64,000 bases of DNA from Corynebacterium minutissimum (GTDB lineage Bacteria > Actinomycetota > Actinomycetes > Mycobacteriales > Mycobacteriaceae): positions 1 to 64,000 of the forward strand of contig NZ_JSEF01000018.1 in NCBI RefSeq assembly GCF_000805675.1. The letters are read 5' to 3'. A program made the position numbers and the translations under genes. Below the pieces are notes generated by a model. The model did no database searches. It was not told the DNA's origin and saw only the letters and a list, made by a program, of their open reading frames with translations. Below, piece by piece: positions 1 to 8,381 of the stretch (its first letter is position 1; each line of letters begins with the position of its first letter).

Positions 1-597
1 GCCGTACATGCTCAAGTCGTAGTCACCCTGGATGAATTTGACCAAATTATTAACGGGGATGGGGAGGAAATAGAACTTAACCTCACCAACGGCGCACGCA
101 TGACCGGCGCAGACTTCTTAGCCTACAAGTTTGCTGAGATTGGCTACGCCACCATCATCCACCCTTTAGAGGGGCCTGTTAACTCTTATAGGATTCAGCG
201 GCATGCCAGCTGGAAACAACGCATCAGCCTGGCTGCTGAATTCCAAACCTGCTCTAGGCCCGGCTGCAACAAACCCGCTGATTACTGCGAAATCCACCAC
301 CTCATCCCCTGGCAAGCCGGAGGTTTTACCAACCTCAAAAACCTCACCTTCCTGTGCGCCTACCACAACGGTATTAACGACGATGACCCCAAACACCCCA
401 CAGGCAGGGGCTACATGTTCCGGCTGAATACCGGGGTGAGCTACATCCCACCCTGGGGTGCACCGATTACCGCCATGCCCGAATACCAAGAAGCCACAGC
501 CAGACTCGCCGCCGAACAAACAGGACAAACCACAGGCCAAGCACCCGACCCACCGCCAGGAACAAGCCAACCACCCGACCCACCGGGTGCAGGCTAA
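1..597 (+). CDS. DUF222/HNH endonuclease (13E12 repeat family), 5' end outside window
   Basis: The reading frame is open from base 1, so only the last 198 residues are visible. They hold an HNH nuclease fold: a zinc-type pair CSRPGC, the catalytic HH in EIHHLIPW, and a downstream CAYHNGIN. The tail is rich in proline, glutamine and threonine. The protein is nearly identical to the C-terminal half of the complete 381-residue gene at 55000-56145; base 1 here matches base 55546 there. Proteins with DUF222 followed by HNH are known in mycobacteria as the REP13E12 or 13E12 repeat family. Function is unproven; DNA cleavage and repeat mobility are inferences from the family. Confidence 0.85.
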   Translation, partial: AVHAQVVVTLDEFDQIINGDGEEIELNLTNGARMTGADFLAYKFAEIGYATIIHPLEGPVNSYRIQRHASWKQRISLAAEFQTCSRPGCNKPADYCEIHHLIPWQAGGFTNLKNLTFLCAYHNGINDDDPKHPTGRGYMFRLNTGVSYIPPWGAPITAMPEYQEATARLAAEQTGQTTGQAPDPPPGTSQPPDPPGAG

Positions 598-611
598 TCG
601 CCCGCACGCAC

Positions 612-664
612 GCCGAGACGATGAAACCCGCCGACCACACCACGGCCAGCGGGTGCCTCGGCGA
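612..664 (+). other. Conserved nested hairpin after the HNH gene
   Basis: Shortly after the stop codon, CGCCGAG pairs with CTCGGCG, and inside it CCCGC pairs with GCGGG across the segment ACCACACCACGG. The same layout follows the second HNH copy at 56158-56209. There is no T-run, so it is not a typical terminator. It may be part of the repeat element itself. Confidence 0.5.
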
Positions 665-686
665 TCCCACACGTTAGACTGCAGCA

Positions 687-1232
687 ATGATTGATTTCAC
701 CGCCTCCGCCGATGTTGTCGCTCCCCAACTGCTGGGCGCGGTGTTAACTCACAATGGGGTCTCCATTCGCATCACCGAGGTCGAGGCCTACCTCGGATCC
801 AAAGATGAGGCCTCTCATACCTTTAATGGCCGCACCCCACGCAATGCTGCGATGTTCGGCCCGCCTGGCCGCCTCTATGTGTATGTGTCCTACGGCATTC
901 ATCGCAACGGCAATATTGTCTGCGCACCGGAAGGCCGCGGCGAGGGCTGCCTGCTGCGCAGCGGGGAGGTCATTAAGGGGACAGACCGCGCTTACGAGCG
1001 ACGCGGAAACACCGATTTTCACAATTTGGCCCGTGGTCCCGGAAACCTAGGGAAAGCCCTCGGTTTCACCCTCGACGACAACGGGACCATCATCAACTTG
1101 AACGAACGCACCGAGGAACCCGAGTGGGTATGTGGACCGCGCATCGGGATTTCCAAAAATACAGAGGCAGCCCTGCGCTTCTGGATCCCCTTCGACAAAA
1201 CTGTATCCCGGCGTCGCGGCATGCCCGCGTAA
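687..1232 (+). CDS. mpg: DNA-3-methyladenine glycosylase (AAG/MPG family)
   Basis: The 181-residue protein matches the AAG family of monofunctional base-excision glycosylases, which remove alkylated purines such as 3-methyladenine from DNA. Visible family signatures are the N-terminal segment ITEVEAYLGSKDEASHTF with the catalytic glutamate, the block GRLYVYVSYGIHRNGNIV, and GCLLRSGEV followed by RGPGNLGKALG. Length is normal for bacterial members. It lies just downstream of the HNH repeat gene and is convergent with the lipoprotein gene at 1259. The product acts in the cytoplasm on chromosomal DNA. Confidence 0.9.
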   Translation: MIDFTASADVVAPQLLGAVLTHNGVSIRITEVEAYLGSKDEASHTFNGRTPRNAAMFGPPGRLYVYVSYGIHRNGNIVCAPEGRGEGCLLRSGEVIKGTDRAYERRGNTDFHNLARGPGNLGKALGFTLDDNGTIINLNERTEEPEWVCGPRIGISKNTEAALRFWIPFDKTVSRRRGMPA

Positions 1233-1258
1233 GGTATCCAGACACCAGCGCTTGGCCG

Positions 1259-1921
1259 CTAGCTATCAGCCAACCCCGGTCCTACAGGAACTTGGTCAAT
1301 AATCGCCGCCAACTCCGACGATGCCTGCTTCATGTCTTCAACGTCTTCTGCATCGCCTTTGGAGTGCCGGAACATATAATTCAGTACGCCCACGTTTCCC
1401 ACGCTGGTAGCACAGAAGAATTGCCGAAGATCCGCCGCTGGGTTCTTCGCACAGGCAAAATAGCGGCCCCCAGCTTCAAAGTCTAGTTCCTCAAAGGGAA
1501 GTACTTCTTGGCCATGTTCTTCCTGCTGGCGCTGGTAATCTTTTGCAGCGAATGTACGCAGCTCTTGCGCTGCACGTTGAGGATTCTCAGGGCACACATC
1601 GTAGATGTCCCCTTCCTCGTAATAGAAGCTATCGACTGAGAACTGATAAAGATCGGCTTGATAAAAGCGGCTCCAACCGCGATCCGCAATGGCGTCGTAC
1701 GCGGGGTCATGCTGAAGCCCGGCAAATTCCTCCGGCATCGCCTCCAGAAACGTTTGCAGGCTCACCTCAGTACTGCAAGCTGCAGAATCACCCGTTTCGC
1801 CCGTTGGCGGCACTGTACTGTCGCGTTCCCCTTCAGCTTGCTGCGCATCCTCTGTCGTACACGCCGCAAACAAAAAAGACACCATCACCAAAGGAAGGAC
1901 AACGAATTTCAGCCTAGACAT
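1259..1921 (-). CDS. Secreted lipoprotein, DUF3558-like
   Basis: The 220-residue product starts with a lipoprotein signal peptide: basic MSRLK, a hydrophobic core, and lipobox FAAC, whose cysteine would be lipidated. An acidic, low-complexity linker follows, then a mature domain containing conserved-looking cysteines (ACSTEV, DVCPEN, YFACAKN, FFCATS) that could form disulfides. General size and cysteine spacing resemble actinobacterial DUF3558 lipoproteins, but the assignment is tentative and no function is known. I chose ATG at 1921; an in-frame ATG four codons upstream is possible. Confidence 0.75.
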   Translation of the reverse strand: MSRLKFVVLPLVMVSFLFAACTTEDAQQAEGERDSTVPPTGETGDSAACSTEVSLQTFLEAMPEEFAGLQHDPAYDAIADRGWSRFYQADLYQFSVDSFYYEEGDIYDVCPENPQRAAQELRTFAAKDYQRQQEEHGQEVLPFEELDFEAGGRYFACAKNPAADLRQFFCATSVGNVGVLNYMFRHSKGDAEDVEDMKQASSELAAIIDQVPVGPGLADS

Positions 1922-1983
1922 GTGATCACCCATACGACGTCGAAAGGATTATGGTGCAACCCTAACCTTTGCATCGAGTTGAG

Positions 1984-3213
1984 CTATTGATTCGCGGTAG
2001 CGTTCCCCGCAGACCAGGTGGCCCAATCCATGTTCCAGTCCCCCAAACCATCAAGCGGGCTGAGCACCCCGCCGCCAGTGTTGGAGACCCTGACCACGTC
2101 ACCGCGTTTGACGGTGTTCTGGAACCACTGGGCGTCCTCGGTCGTGACATTGATACAGCCATGAGACTGGTTGTAGCTACCCAACGCCCCCACCGCCCAC
2201 GGAGCAGCATGAATGTAGATACCGGAGTAGGACATCTGCGTTGCCCATTTGACGTCGGTCTTGTATCCGCCGGCATCGAGTGCCAGGCCGAAGGTGGTGG
2301 AATCCATGGTCAGCTCCGGATACTGGTCACCGATGACATACACGCCGTTCGGGGTATCCCACTTTCCATCCGTGCCCATGGAAATCGGGATCCGGCGTAG
2401 AACCTCACCGTTTTTGAATACCGACATCATCTTGGAGTTGTTGTCCACCAACGTGACGACGCGGTCACCGATGGTGAAGTTCGTTGAGGCGTCCTCGCCG
2501 CCATAAACGCCACCGCCGAGGTTGCGGCCGTAGAGGTCGACGTCGACAGTCACGCTCGTTCCCGGCTCCCAATACTTCGCCGGGCGCCAGCGTACTTCCT
2601 GGTTATTCACCCAGTAGAAAGCACCCTCCACCGCCGGTTCAGTCTTGACCGTGATGGCCTCCTCCGCTGCCTTGCGGTCGGTGACATAATTGCCAAAGCG
2701 CACGCCAATAACCTGTCCTACGCCCACTTCAGACTCTGGGAGGGGGCTCAAGGCAACTTCAGAAACAGCCGCTGCCCGCGGCGTGGTGAAGGTAATGGTT
2801 TTGTGGTTGCCGTCTTTGTCTTTCGCATCAATGGTGTAGGTGCGGTTATAGCCCAGCACCTCGGCGTTCTTCCACGTTTTTGAATCGGAGGAAAGCTCAT
2901 CCTCCACCACCTTGCCGGACTCGTTGGTCATCGTGACCTCTTTGAGCCCCGCAGTGGAGGTAACTTCAATCGGTTCAGAAGGGTCAACATCTTCTGCCCC
3001 ATCCTTGAGCGAGAACTTGAGCTGCTTCGCTTTTGCGGCTGCCGACGCCGATGCTTCCGCCGCCGCGCTCTCCTGTGCCTCTTCGGCCGACATCTTTGCT
3101 GCTTCTTCTCCTGACTCTGGAGAACCAATAGTGCAGGCGGCCATCAGGGACGCGGCCGCGACGAGGCCAGTGAAAAAACCTGTGGGACGTGCCTTAGGGA
3201 ATAGAGAACGCAC
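1984..3213 (-). CDS. L,D-transpeptidase, lipoprotein, YkuD domain
   Basis: The 409-residue lipoprotein should make 3-3 cross-links in peptidoglycan on the outer face of the membrane. The start is GTG at 3213, with AGGGG just upstream. The signal peptide ends in lipobox LMAAC. An Ala/Glu-rich stalk follows, then two immunoglobulin-like segments typical of mycobacterial Ldt proteins, then the YkuD catalytic domain (about residues 255-385). Its motif SHGCINV is present with the nucleophile at Cys353, and the upstream histidine is seen in IHAAPW. A short Trp-rich C-terminal tail resembles that of LdtMt proteins. It is monocistronic as far as can be seen. Confidence 0.93.
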   Translation of the reverse strand: MRSLFPKARPTGFFTGLVAAASLMAACTIGSPESGEEAAKMSAEEAQESAAAEASASAAAKAKQLKFSLKDGAEDVDPSEPIEVTSTAGLKEVTMTNESGKVVEDELSSDSKTWKNAEVLGYNRTYTIDAKDKDGNHKTITFTTPRAAAVSEVALSPLPESEVGVGQVIGVRFGNYVTDRKAAEEAITVKTEPAVEGAFYWVNNQEVRWRPAKYWEPGTSVTVDVDLYGRNLGGGVYGGEDASTNFTIGDRVVTLVDNNSKMMSVFKNGEVLRRIPISMGTDGKWDTPNGVYVIGDQYPELTMDSTTFGLALDAGGYKTDVKWATQMSYSGIYIHAAPWAVGALGSYNQSHGCINVTTEDAQWFQNTVKRGDVVRVSNTGGGVLSPLDGLGDWNMDWATWSAGNATANQ

Positions 3214-3495
3214 ACAAACCCCTAGATAGATGAGACGCTGATAAAGACAATGCACCCAGCCTAGTCCGCACAACCGCCGTCAAACTAGATGACCCCGCCG
3301 CCTTTAACCGTTTCGTTATCGATCCCCAGAACACGGAAGGCAGCGCCGCCAGCTATGCGTTGAGCAATGGCGTTCTAACACACTCAAAACCGCTGACAAC
3401 CTGGCGATTTTACCTTTTTCAAGCCAGGGTGTTAAAGTTACATCTCGTTGCACGGCAGGCGCTGAGGAAATCAGGAGCCCGCTAAGACAACGAAT
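3214..3495. other. Intergenic region upstream of L,D-transpeptidase and tRNA-Lys
   Basis: This 282-bp gap must hold the promoter of the leftward transpeptidase gene and that of tRNA-Lys. A weak promoter-like pair lies near 3418-3447 (TTCAAG, then GTTAAAGT). I see no ORF with a ribosome-binding site and no strong dyad. Confidence 0.4.
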
Positions 3496-3568
<73 letters not shown>

Positions 3569-3574
3569 CAGTAC

Positions 3575-3610
3575 ATCCCCTTCATCAACTCAGTTGGTGG
3601 AGGGGATTTC
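3575..3610 (+). terminator. Terminator after tRNA-Lys
   Basis: ATCCCCTTCATCAACT pairs with AGTTGGTGGAGGGGAT through G-T wobbles, followed by TTT. It ends tRNA-Lys transcription and may also serve the convergent gene at 3628. Confidence 0.75.
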
Positions 3611-3627
3611 GCGTCTTTGGGGTTACC

Positions 3628-4128
3628 CTAAAACACCTCAAGCTGCTCCAGCTTAGGCCGCCACCACGCGGCGGTCGTGGCGAGGAATTCCTTGTGCTCT
3701 GGCCCGGATATCTCATCGAGGGCCCGCAGGTACTCGGGCACCATGGCGCGCGGCAGGCGCAGCCCCATGGTCAGGTGGGGCGTCCAGCGCGGACCGCGTC
3801 CATCCGGGTTTGCGGCACTCACTTGGCGCGCGGCAGTCTCCAATTCATCGGTGGTTTCCAACATCCATGCCACTGTCTGTTTGCTCTTGGTGCCGAAAAC
3901 AACGGTCCCTGCGCGGCGAAATACTGCAGGAATAAGCGGTGGCAACACGTCGCGGGCCAGATCCACCACAGTCTGGTCCATCGTTGGCGCAAAGGTCACC
4001 GTGATGTGCGGGCGCTGGCGCTGGAGGGGAAATCCCCGCTCCGCTAGCGCGGAAAAGACTTCCCGCACAGACTCTTCGTCCTCCGGAGTGAGGTACAACA
4101 GGAGGTTCTCAGGCGAATTGCGACTCAC
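3628..4128 (-). CDS. 2'-5' RNA ligase / cyclic phosphodiesterase family (2H superfamily)
   Basis: The 166-residue protein carries the two HxT motifs that define the 2H phosphoesterase superfamily: HITV near residue 41 and HLTM near residue 118. Family members act on 2',5'-linked or cyclic phosphates of RNA or nucleotides. The physiological substrate in corynebacteria is not known. The start is GTG at 4128. It follows the siderophore ATPase gene by 11 bp on the same strand and may be read as a distal member of that operon, although functional linkage to iron uptake is not evident. Confidence 0.85.
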   Translation of the reverse strand: MSRNSPENLLLYLTPEDEESVREVFSALAERGFPLQRQRPHITVTFAPTMDQTVVDLARDVLPPLIPAVFRRAGTVVFGTKSKQTVAWMLETTDELETAARQVSAANPDGRGPRWTPHLTMGLRLPRAMVPEYLRALDEISGPEHKEFLATTAAWWRPKLEQLEVF

Positions 4129-4139
4129 GCCGCCTAAGT

Positions 4140-4901
4140 CTAACTAACCGCCTGCAGAGCCACCACGGGGTGTCCGCGGTGCTCCACGATATCTGCCTCC
4201 ACGCGATACACCTCTCGCAGAAGCTCAGGGCTCAACACATCCGCCGGGGCACCGTGAGCATGGATCTGCCCGTCCTTCAGCACAACGAGCTGGTCACACA
4301 TCCGGGCTGCCAGGTTGATGTCGTGGATCGCCACGAGCGCAAGACTGCCTTCCTCCCGGGTTTTCGCCCGCACGCGGCTCAAGACAAAGAGTTGGCGGTG
4401 GAGATCGAGGGCGGAGGTGGGTTCGTCGAGAAGCATGAGGCCCGGGTGCCCCACGAGCATCTGTGCCACGGCGACGAGCTGGCGCTGACCACCAGAAAGC
4501 TCGTTGAGGTAGCGCTGCGCAATCGCGTCGAGCCCCAGGGAGTGCAGCACTTCGGCAGTGCGGGTGACTGGGTCCTCGCAGATTTCCCGGCGGGCCGCGA
4601 TGAGAACGGCCTCAAATGCTCGCAACGCCGCGCTGTGCGGCAGGTCCTGCGGGACATAGCCGATGAGCTGGCGGCGCCGCTTCCCGTGCGGAGCTTTTCC
4701 ATCGACGCGGAAATCTACCGTGCCGCCACGGGCGCGGTGCACGCCGGCCAACGTCGTGACGGTCGTGGTCTTGCCGGACGCATTCGGCCCCAGCAACCCC
4801 ACCACCTGCCCGCCGTTCAGCGAGGGAAGGCTTAATCCATCTACCACTGTGTGCGAGCCGTACCCAGCTGACAGGTCAGAAATAGTGAGTTCTACGTCCA
4901 C
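4140..4901 (-). CDS. Iron-siderophore ABC transporter ATPase
   Basis: The 253-residue protein is the cytoplasmic ATPase of a FecCD-type importer. It shows Walker A GPNASGKTT, the Q-loop in YVPQDLP, the signature LSGGQRQL, Walker B LMLLDEPTSALD and the switch histidine in AIHDINLA, all typical of FepC/FecE. It starts with GTG at 4901 and overlaps the 3' end of the permease gene by 10 bp, so the two are translationally coupled. With the permease and binding protein upstream it forms a three-gene iron uptake operon, likely controlled by DtxR through the boxes at 7360-7403. Confidence 0.95.
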   Translation of the reverse strand: MDVELTISDLSAGYGSHTVVDGLSLPSLNGGQVVGLLGPNASGKTTTVTTLAGVHRARGGTVDFRVDGKAPHGKRRRQLIGYVPQDLPHSAALRAFEAVLIAARREICEDPVTRTAEVLHSLGLDAIAQRYLNELSGGQRQLVAVAQMLVGHPGLMLLDEPTSALDLHRQLFVLSRVRAKTREEGSLALVAIHDINLAARMCDQLVVLKDGQIHAHGAPADVLSPELLREVYRVEADIVEHRGHPVVALQAVS

Positions 4902-6064
4902 AATGCCCTCCTCCGGGTCATGATGATGGCGATGAAGAACGGCACTCCCAACAGCGAGGTGACAATGCCGATGGGAATGGCCACGCCGGGTTTAATGACG
5001 AGGCTGAGTGCGTGGGCGGCGCACATGACCGCCGCGCCCGCAGCCATGGACGCCGGCATGAAGTAGCGCTGGTCTTCGCCTACCAACATGCGGGCGATGT
5101 GCGGGCCGACAAGGCCGATAAACCCGATGATGCCGGCGAAGGCCACGGTGGTGGCCGCGACAAGCGAGACCACAATAAGCACAATGATGCGCAGGCGGGA
5201 GGTGTTGATGCCGAGGGCGGTGGCGCGGGCGTCGCCAAGCCGCAGCGCCGTAAGCCGCCACGAGAGTGCACCCAAGATGGGCAACGCCACCGCCAGCACA
5301 CCTGCCAGAACGGCGTTGGCCTGCCACGTGGCGCGGGTCAGCGAACCCATGGACCAGAAGACGATTTGCTGGAGGGCCTCGCTGGAGGAGCGGTACTGAA
5401 TGAGCGCCAACATGGCTTGGAAGAAGAAGACGAGGCCGATGCCAAGCAGCACCATCGTCTCCGACTTGGCGCCACGAAGAACTGCGGCGACAACGATGAT
5501 GGCAGTGGCGATGGCTGCAGACAGCCACGCGATAAGCGCGAGGTTGAACTGTGGCTGGGCCAGCAGCTGCCAGCGCAGAACGATGGCGCTGGCCCCGCCG
5601 AAGGCTGCGGCAGCGGAGATGCCGAGGGTAAAAGGCTCGGCTAGAGGGTTGTCCAGGATGGTCTGCATGTGCGCGCCGGCCACAGACAGGCTGGCCCCGA
5701 TGAGCAGGGCCATGACCGCCATGGGTAGGCGCAGGTGCCAGAGGACGGTTCGCGTTTGCTTGTCGGTACCTGCCGGGTCCACCAGCCCCCGCAGTACCTC
5801 ACCCGGAGTGAGGTCGATAGCACCAACGATGACGCTGAGCAGAAAGGCAGCGAGAGCGACGGTGGCGAGGGCAAGAACGATGGCGATGCGGCGGCGAGTA
5901 ACGCGAGCGTGCTCCCGCACGAGTGCCGCGGCGGCCGCCGCTGGGTCCGGCGCAAGGTGTGAAGCAGTGCTCTGGGTAGGGCTCGAATCTGGGTTCGGCG
6001 CGGAGTCAGTGCGCGTGACGTGCTGGGCGCTGACTGGGCGCGCAGTAGATGTAGTCATGCTCAT
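4892..6064 (-). CDS. Iron-siderophore ABC transporter permease (FecCD family)
   Basis: The 390-residue integral membrane protein has about ten hydrophobic segments after an unusually long polar N-terminus of about 60 residues, rich in Thr, Ser, Pro and Ala. FecCD landmarks include GASLSVAGAHMQTILDNPLAEP early in the membrane domain and GIIGFIGLVGPHIARMLVG near the ATPase-coupling loop. Only one permease gene is present, so the translocator is presumably a homodimer. It starts 2 bp after the stop of the binding-protein gene. Confidence 0.94.
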   Translation of the reverse strand: MSMTTSTARPVSAQHVTRTDSAPNPDSSPTQSTASHLAPDPAAAAAALVREHARVTRRRIAIVLALATVALAAFLLSVIVGAIDLTPGEVLRGLVDPAGTDKQTRTVLWHLRLPMAVMALLIGASLSVAGAHMQTILDNPLAEPFTLGISAAAAFGGASAIVLRWQLLAQPQFNLALIAWLSAAIATAIIVVAAVLRGAKSETMVLLGIGLVFFFQAMLALIQYRSSSEALQQIVFWSMGSLTRATWQANAVLAGVLAVALPILGALSWRLTALRLGDARATALGINTSRLRIIVLIVVSLVAATTVAFAGIIGFIGLVGPHIARMLVGEDQRYFMPASMAAGAAVMCAAHALSLVIKPGVAIPIGIVTSLLGVPFFIAIIMTRRRALWT

Positions 6065-6066
6065 GA

Positions 6067-7299
6067 TTAGTTAGTGCTGAAGAAGGTTCCGTCGCCGGAG
6101 ACGGGCGAGTATTTCTCTTGGGCGTCGGCCCATTCTCGCTGCACGTGGATGTCGGCGTAGTCCTCCGGGTGGAGCCAGGCAGCGATCTGGAGAAGTGCCA
6201 GGTAGTTGAAAGGCGAATTGTAGAACTGGTGCCACAAGCCGTGGAGTTTGTGTTCCTTCACGGCGGTGAGATCAGGGAAGCCGGGTTGGACGTCGGCAAG
6301 CATGGCGGCGCTGTCGTGCGCGTCCTTCTCGCTGATGCCGTACCCTACAGCAGCGAAGCCGGTGTGGCCCGTGGAACTATCAACCTTGGCGGACCAGTCG
6401 CCGCCGGTAGCGATGATCATGTCCGGATCGGCGTCGATGACCTTTTCGGGGGTGAGGGCGCCGGACTCACCATCAATGAGGCCATCAGCCACGTTCTTTC
6501 CGCCGGCAACGTTGACTAGCTGGGAGATGTTGGAGTCATTCCAGGAGCCGCAGCAGTCCGACACACCTGCCGCGCGCCACACGAAGGTGGATGGCTTGTC
6601 TTTAGCCTTCGCTGCGCGTTCTTTCACTAGGTCAACGTTCTTCTGCCAGTCCGCGATGAATTCCTCGGCGCGATCCTCGTGGCCAAAGATATCGGCGAAG
6701 ATTTCCATGGTGGGGACGGTGTTCTCCAGCGGCTTGGCGCGGAAGTCGGTGACGGCGTAGGTGAGTCCAGCCTGGTCCAGTTTGTCGGTAAGTCCTGCGG
6801 TTTGGGAGGCCTCGTATTGGTCTTTGGAGAGAACAATAAGGTCTGGGTCGAGCTTGATGAGTTCCTCCACGGTGACATCACCCTTGGTAAAGCCCCCGAT
6901 TTCGGGCAGCTCATTCACCTTGGGGACGGTCTTTTCCAGCTCGCGGTAGTAGTCGGGCACGTTCTGCTTGAGATCCGAGCCGATGGCTACGACCTTGTCG
7001 AGTGGGTCCTCGGCGTTAAGGACGCCGGTGGCGAATACGGCGCGCCCCTCGCCCAGGATGACGCGCTCTGGCTCCTGGTCTAGCTCCACGTGGCGGCCGG
7101 CTAGGTCCGTGAAACTCACGGCAGCGGTGCCGTCAGCAGATGCGGACTGCGTAGCGTCCTCGGCTGTTGTTCCGGCGGCGCAGCCTGCCACGGTACTGGC
7201 TAGTGCTGCCACTAGGGCGAAGGTTCCTACCGCTCGCGATCGTGCTGTCAGCTGCTGTGTGGGGCGTAGTACCACTGTTGTTCCTCGAACTTTCATCAT
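6067..7299 (-). CDS. Iron-siderophore ABC transporter substrate-binding lipoprotein
   Basis: The 410-residue protein has a signal peptide ending in lipobox TVAGC and then a class III periplasmic-binding-protein fold. Typical blocks are VTVEELIKLDPDLIVLSK and the C-terminal DPDMIIATGGDW. It would capture ferric siderophore or heme-like ligands outside the membrane and deliver them to the permease. Two adjacent ATG codons are possible starts (7299 or 7296); no strong Shine-Dalgarno precedes either. It is the first gene of the operon, downstream of two DtxR-like boxes. The ligand cannot be read from the sequence. Confidence 0.92.
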   Translation of the reverse strand: MMKVRGTTVVLRPTQQLTARSRAVGTFALVAALASTVAGCAAGTTAEDATQSASADGTAAVSFTDLAGRHVELDQEPERVILGEGRAVFATGVLNAEDPLDKVVAIGSDLKQNVPDYYRELEKTVPKVNELPEIGGFTKGDVTVEELIKLDPDLIVLSKDQYEASQTAGLTDKLDQAGLTYAVTDFRAKPLENTVPTMEIFADIFGHEDRAEEFIADWQKNVDLVKERAAKAKDKPSTFVWRAAGVSDCCGSWNDSNISQLVNVAGGKNVADGLIDGESGALTPEKVIDADPDMIIATGGDWSAKVDSSTGHTGFAAVGYGISEKDAHDSAAMLADVQPGFPDLTAVKEHKLHGLWHQFYNSPFNYLALLQIAAWLHPEDYADIHVQREWADAQEKYSPVSGDGTFFSTN

Positions 7300-7359
7300 C
7301 GTGTGCGGAACCCACGTAAGGGAGGCGCACTCCAATCAGGACGAGTTCATATTACACAA

Positions 7360-7378
7360 TCAGGTTAGGCTACCCAAA
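7360..7378 (-). promoter_or_regulatory. DtxR-like iron box 1
   Basis: The 19-bp site matches the DtxR consensus TTAGGTTAGCCTAACCTAA at 15 of 19 positions by hand count. It lies 60 bp upstream of the binding-protein start. Confidence 0.65.
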
Positions 7379-7384
7379 ATCAAT

Positions 7385-7403
7385 ATAGGGTAGGCTACAC
7401 TTT
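7385..7403 (-). promoter_or_regulatory. DtxR-like iron box 2 (weaker)
   Basis: A second site (core TAGGGTAGGCTACAC) matches about 12 of 19 consensus positions and is displaced 25 bp from the first. It may support cooperative binding of two DtxR dimers, or it may be an extended promoter element. Confidence 0.4.
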
Positions 7404-7424
7404 CCCTGGGGTTGTGGAGTATAA

Positions 7425-7458
7425 AAAGACCCTGCCGTGGAGGTGTCCACGACAGGGG
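7425..7458 (-). terminator. Terminator after the DUF3618 gene
   Basis: CCCTGCCGTGGA and TCCACGACAGGG form a strong stem. On the minus strand it is followed by CTTTTTAT, a T-run, about 50 bp past the stop codon at 7505. Confidence 0.85.
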
Positions 7459-7504
7459 TTCTCGCGCGTGCGCCGTCGGCGCAGCATCCGTGAAGGGAGG
7501 GCGC

Positions 7505-7783
7505 TTAGCGGCGCTCAGCCAGCAGGCGCTGCAGCTCCTTAATGTCGGACTTGCGGCGCTTGGAGCGGAAGACGGAGAAAGCGATGAGTCCTACGACGGC
7601 AGCTCCGACGCCAGCGAGTGCCATCTGCACGTTGCGGTCCTGCAGCTTCTGGGTGGCAGCCCCCTTGGCGTCGTCCACGAAGTTCTGCGGCTTGCTGCGG
7701 TAAGCCAGCTCATCCAAGGTGCTAGCCAGCTGACGGCGGGTGCGCTCGATGTCGCGCTGGATATCATCAATGTTGCGTGCCAC
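7505..7783 (-). CDS. DUF3618 small membrane protein
   Basis: The 92-residue protein has the actinobacterial DUF3618 pattern: an amphipathic N-terminus IDDIQRDIERTRRQLASTLDEL, a central polar segment, and one transmembrane helix (VQMALAGVGAAVVGLIAFSV, about residues 52-71) followed by a basic tail. The start is GTG at 7783 with AGGAGA upstream. It is divergent from bcp. No function is established; these proteins commonly sit near membrane-lipid and stress genes. Confidence 0.85.
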   Translation of the reverse strand: MARNIDDIQRDIERTRRQLASTLDELAYRSKPQNFVDDAKGAATQKLQDRNVQMALAGVGAAVVGLIAFSVFRSKRRKSDIKELQRLLAERR

Positions 7784-7907
7784 GGGAAATCTCCTGAGAT
7801 TTTGACTGTGTTTTTGTTCTAACGTCGACATTCTACATTGACCCCAGCGTTGCCCGCATGTCTACTCGCGGGGAGGGTAGGGCCGCGATCACGGTAGGGT
7901 GGGTGCC

Positions 7908-8378
7908 ATGACTGAAGCACAACGACTGTCTGTAGGAGACACCGCACCAGCCTTTTCCTTGAGCGACGATGCCGGCAACACTGTGAGACTGAGCGACTTT
8001 GCCGGCCAGCGCGTCGTGGTCTACTTCTACCCGCGTGCCAATACCCCTGGCTGCACCAAGGAGGCCTGCGATTTCCGCGATAGCCTCGAGCAGCTCAACG
8101 GAATGAATATCGCCGTCGTGGGCATTTCCCCCGACAAGCCGGAGGCCCTGGCAAAGTTCCGTGAGGACCACGAGCTAAACTTCCCCCTTCTGTCTGACCC
8201 CACCAAGGAAGTCATGACCGCTTATGGCGCTTTCGGGGAGAAGAAGAACTACGGCAAGGTTGTCCAAGGCGTTATCCGTTCTACCTTCCTCGTGGAGGAA
8301 GACGGCACCATTGGTCAGGCCATGTACAACGTGAAGGCCACTGGCCACGTTGCCCGCGTGCTTAAGGGGCTCAACTAG
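7908..8378 (+). CDS. bcp: Thioredoxin-dependent peroxiredoxin Bcp
   Basis: The 156-residue protein is a BCP/PrxQ-type peroxiredoxin that reduces hydrogen and alkyl peroxides using thioredoxin. The peroxidatic cysteine lies in FYPRANTPGCTKEACDFR, and the second Cys five residues on (GCTKEAC) gives the intramolecular disulfide seen in this class. The next gene, fasR, begins 3 bp after its stop, so they are co-transcribed. The same bcp-fasR-acpS neighbourhood is, to my memory, found in C. glutamicum. I chose ATG at 7908; an upstream GTG three codons earlier is possible. Confidence 0.94.
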   Translation: MTEAQRLSVGDTAPAFSLSDDAGNTVRLSDFAGQRVVVYFYPRANTPGCTKEACDFRDSLEQLNGMNIAVVGISPDKPEALAKFREDHELNFPLLSDPTKEVMTAYGAFGEKKNYGKVVQGVIRSTFLVEEDGTIGQAMYNVKATGHVARVLKGLN

Positions 8379-8381
8379 ACC

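Noticed and set aside
1935..1975. A DtxR box between the lipoprotein and transpeptidase genes
   Set aside because: Only the right half CCTAACCT matches; the left half agrees at about 3 of 9 positions.
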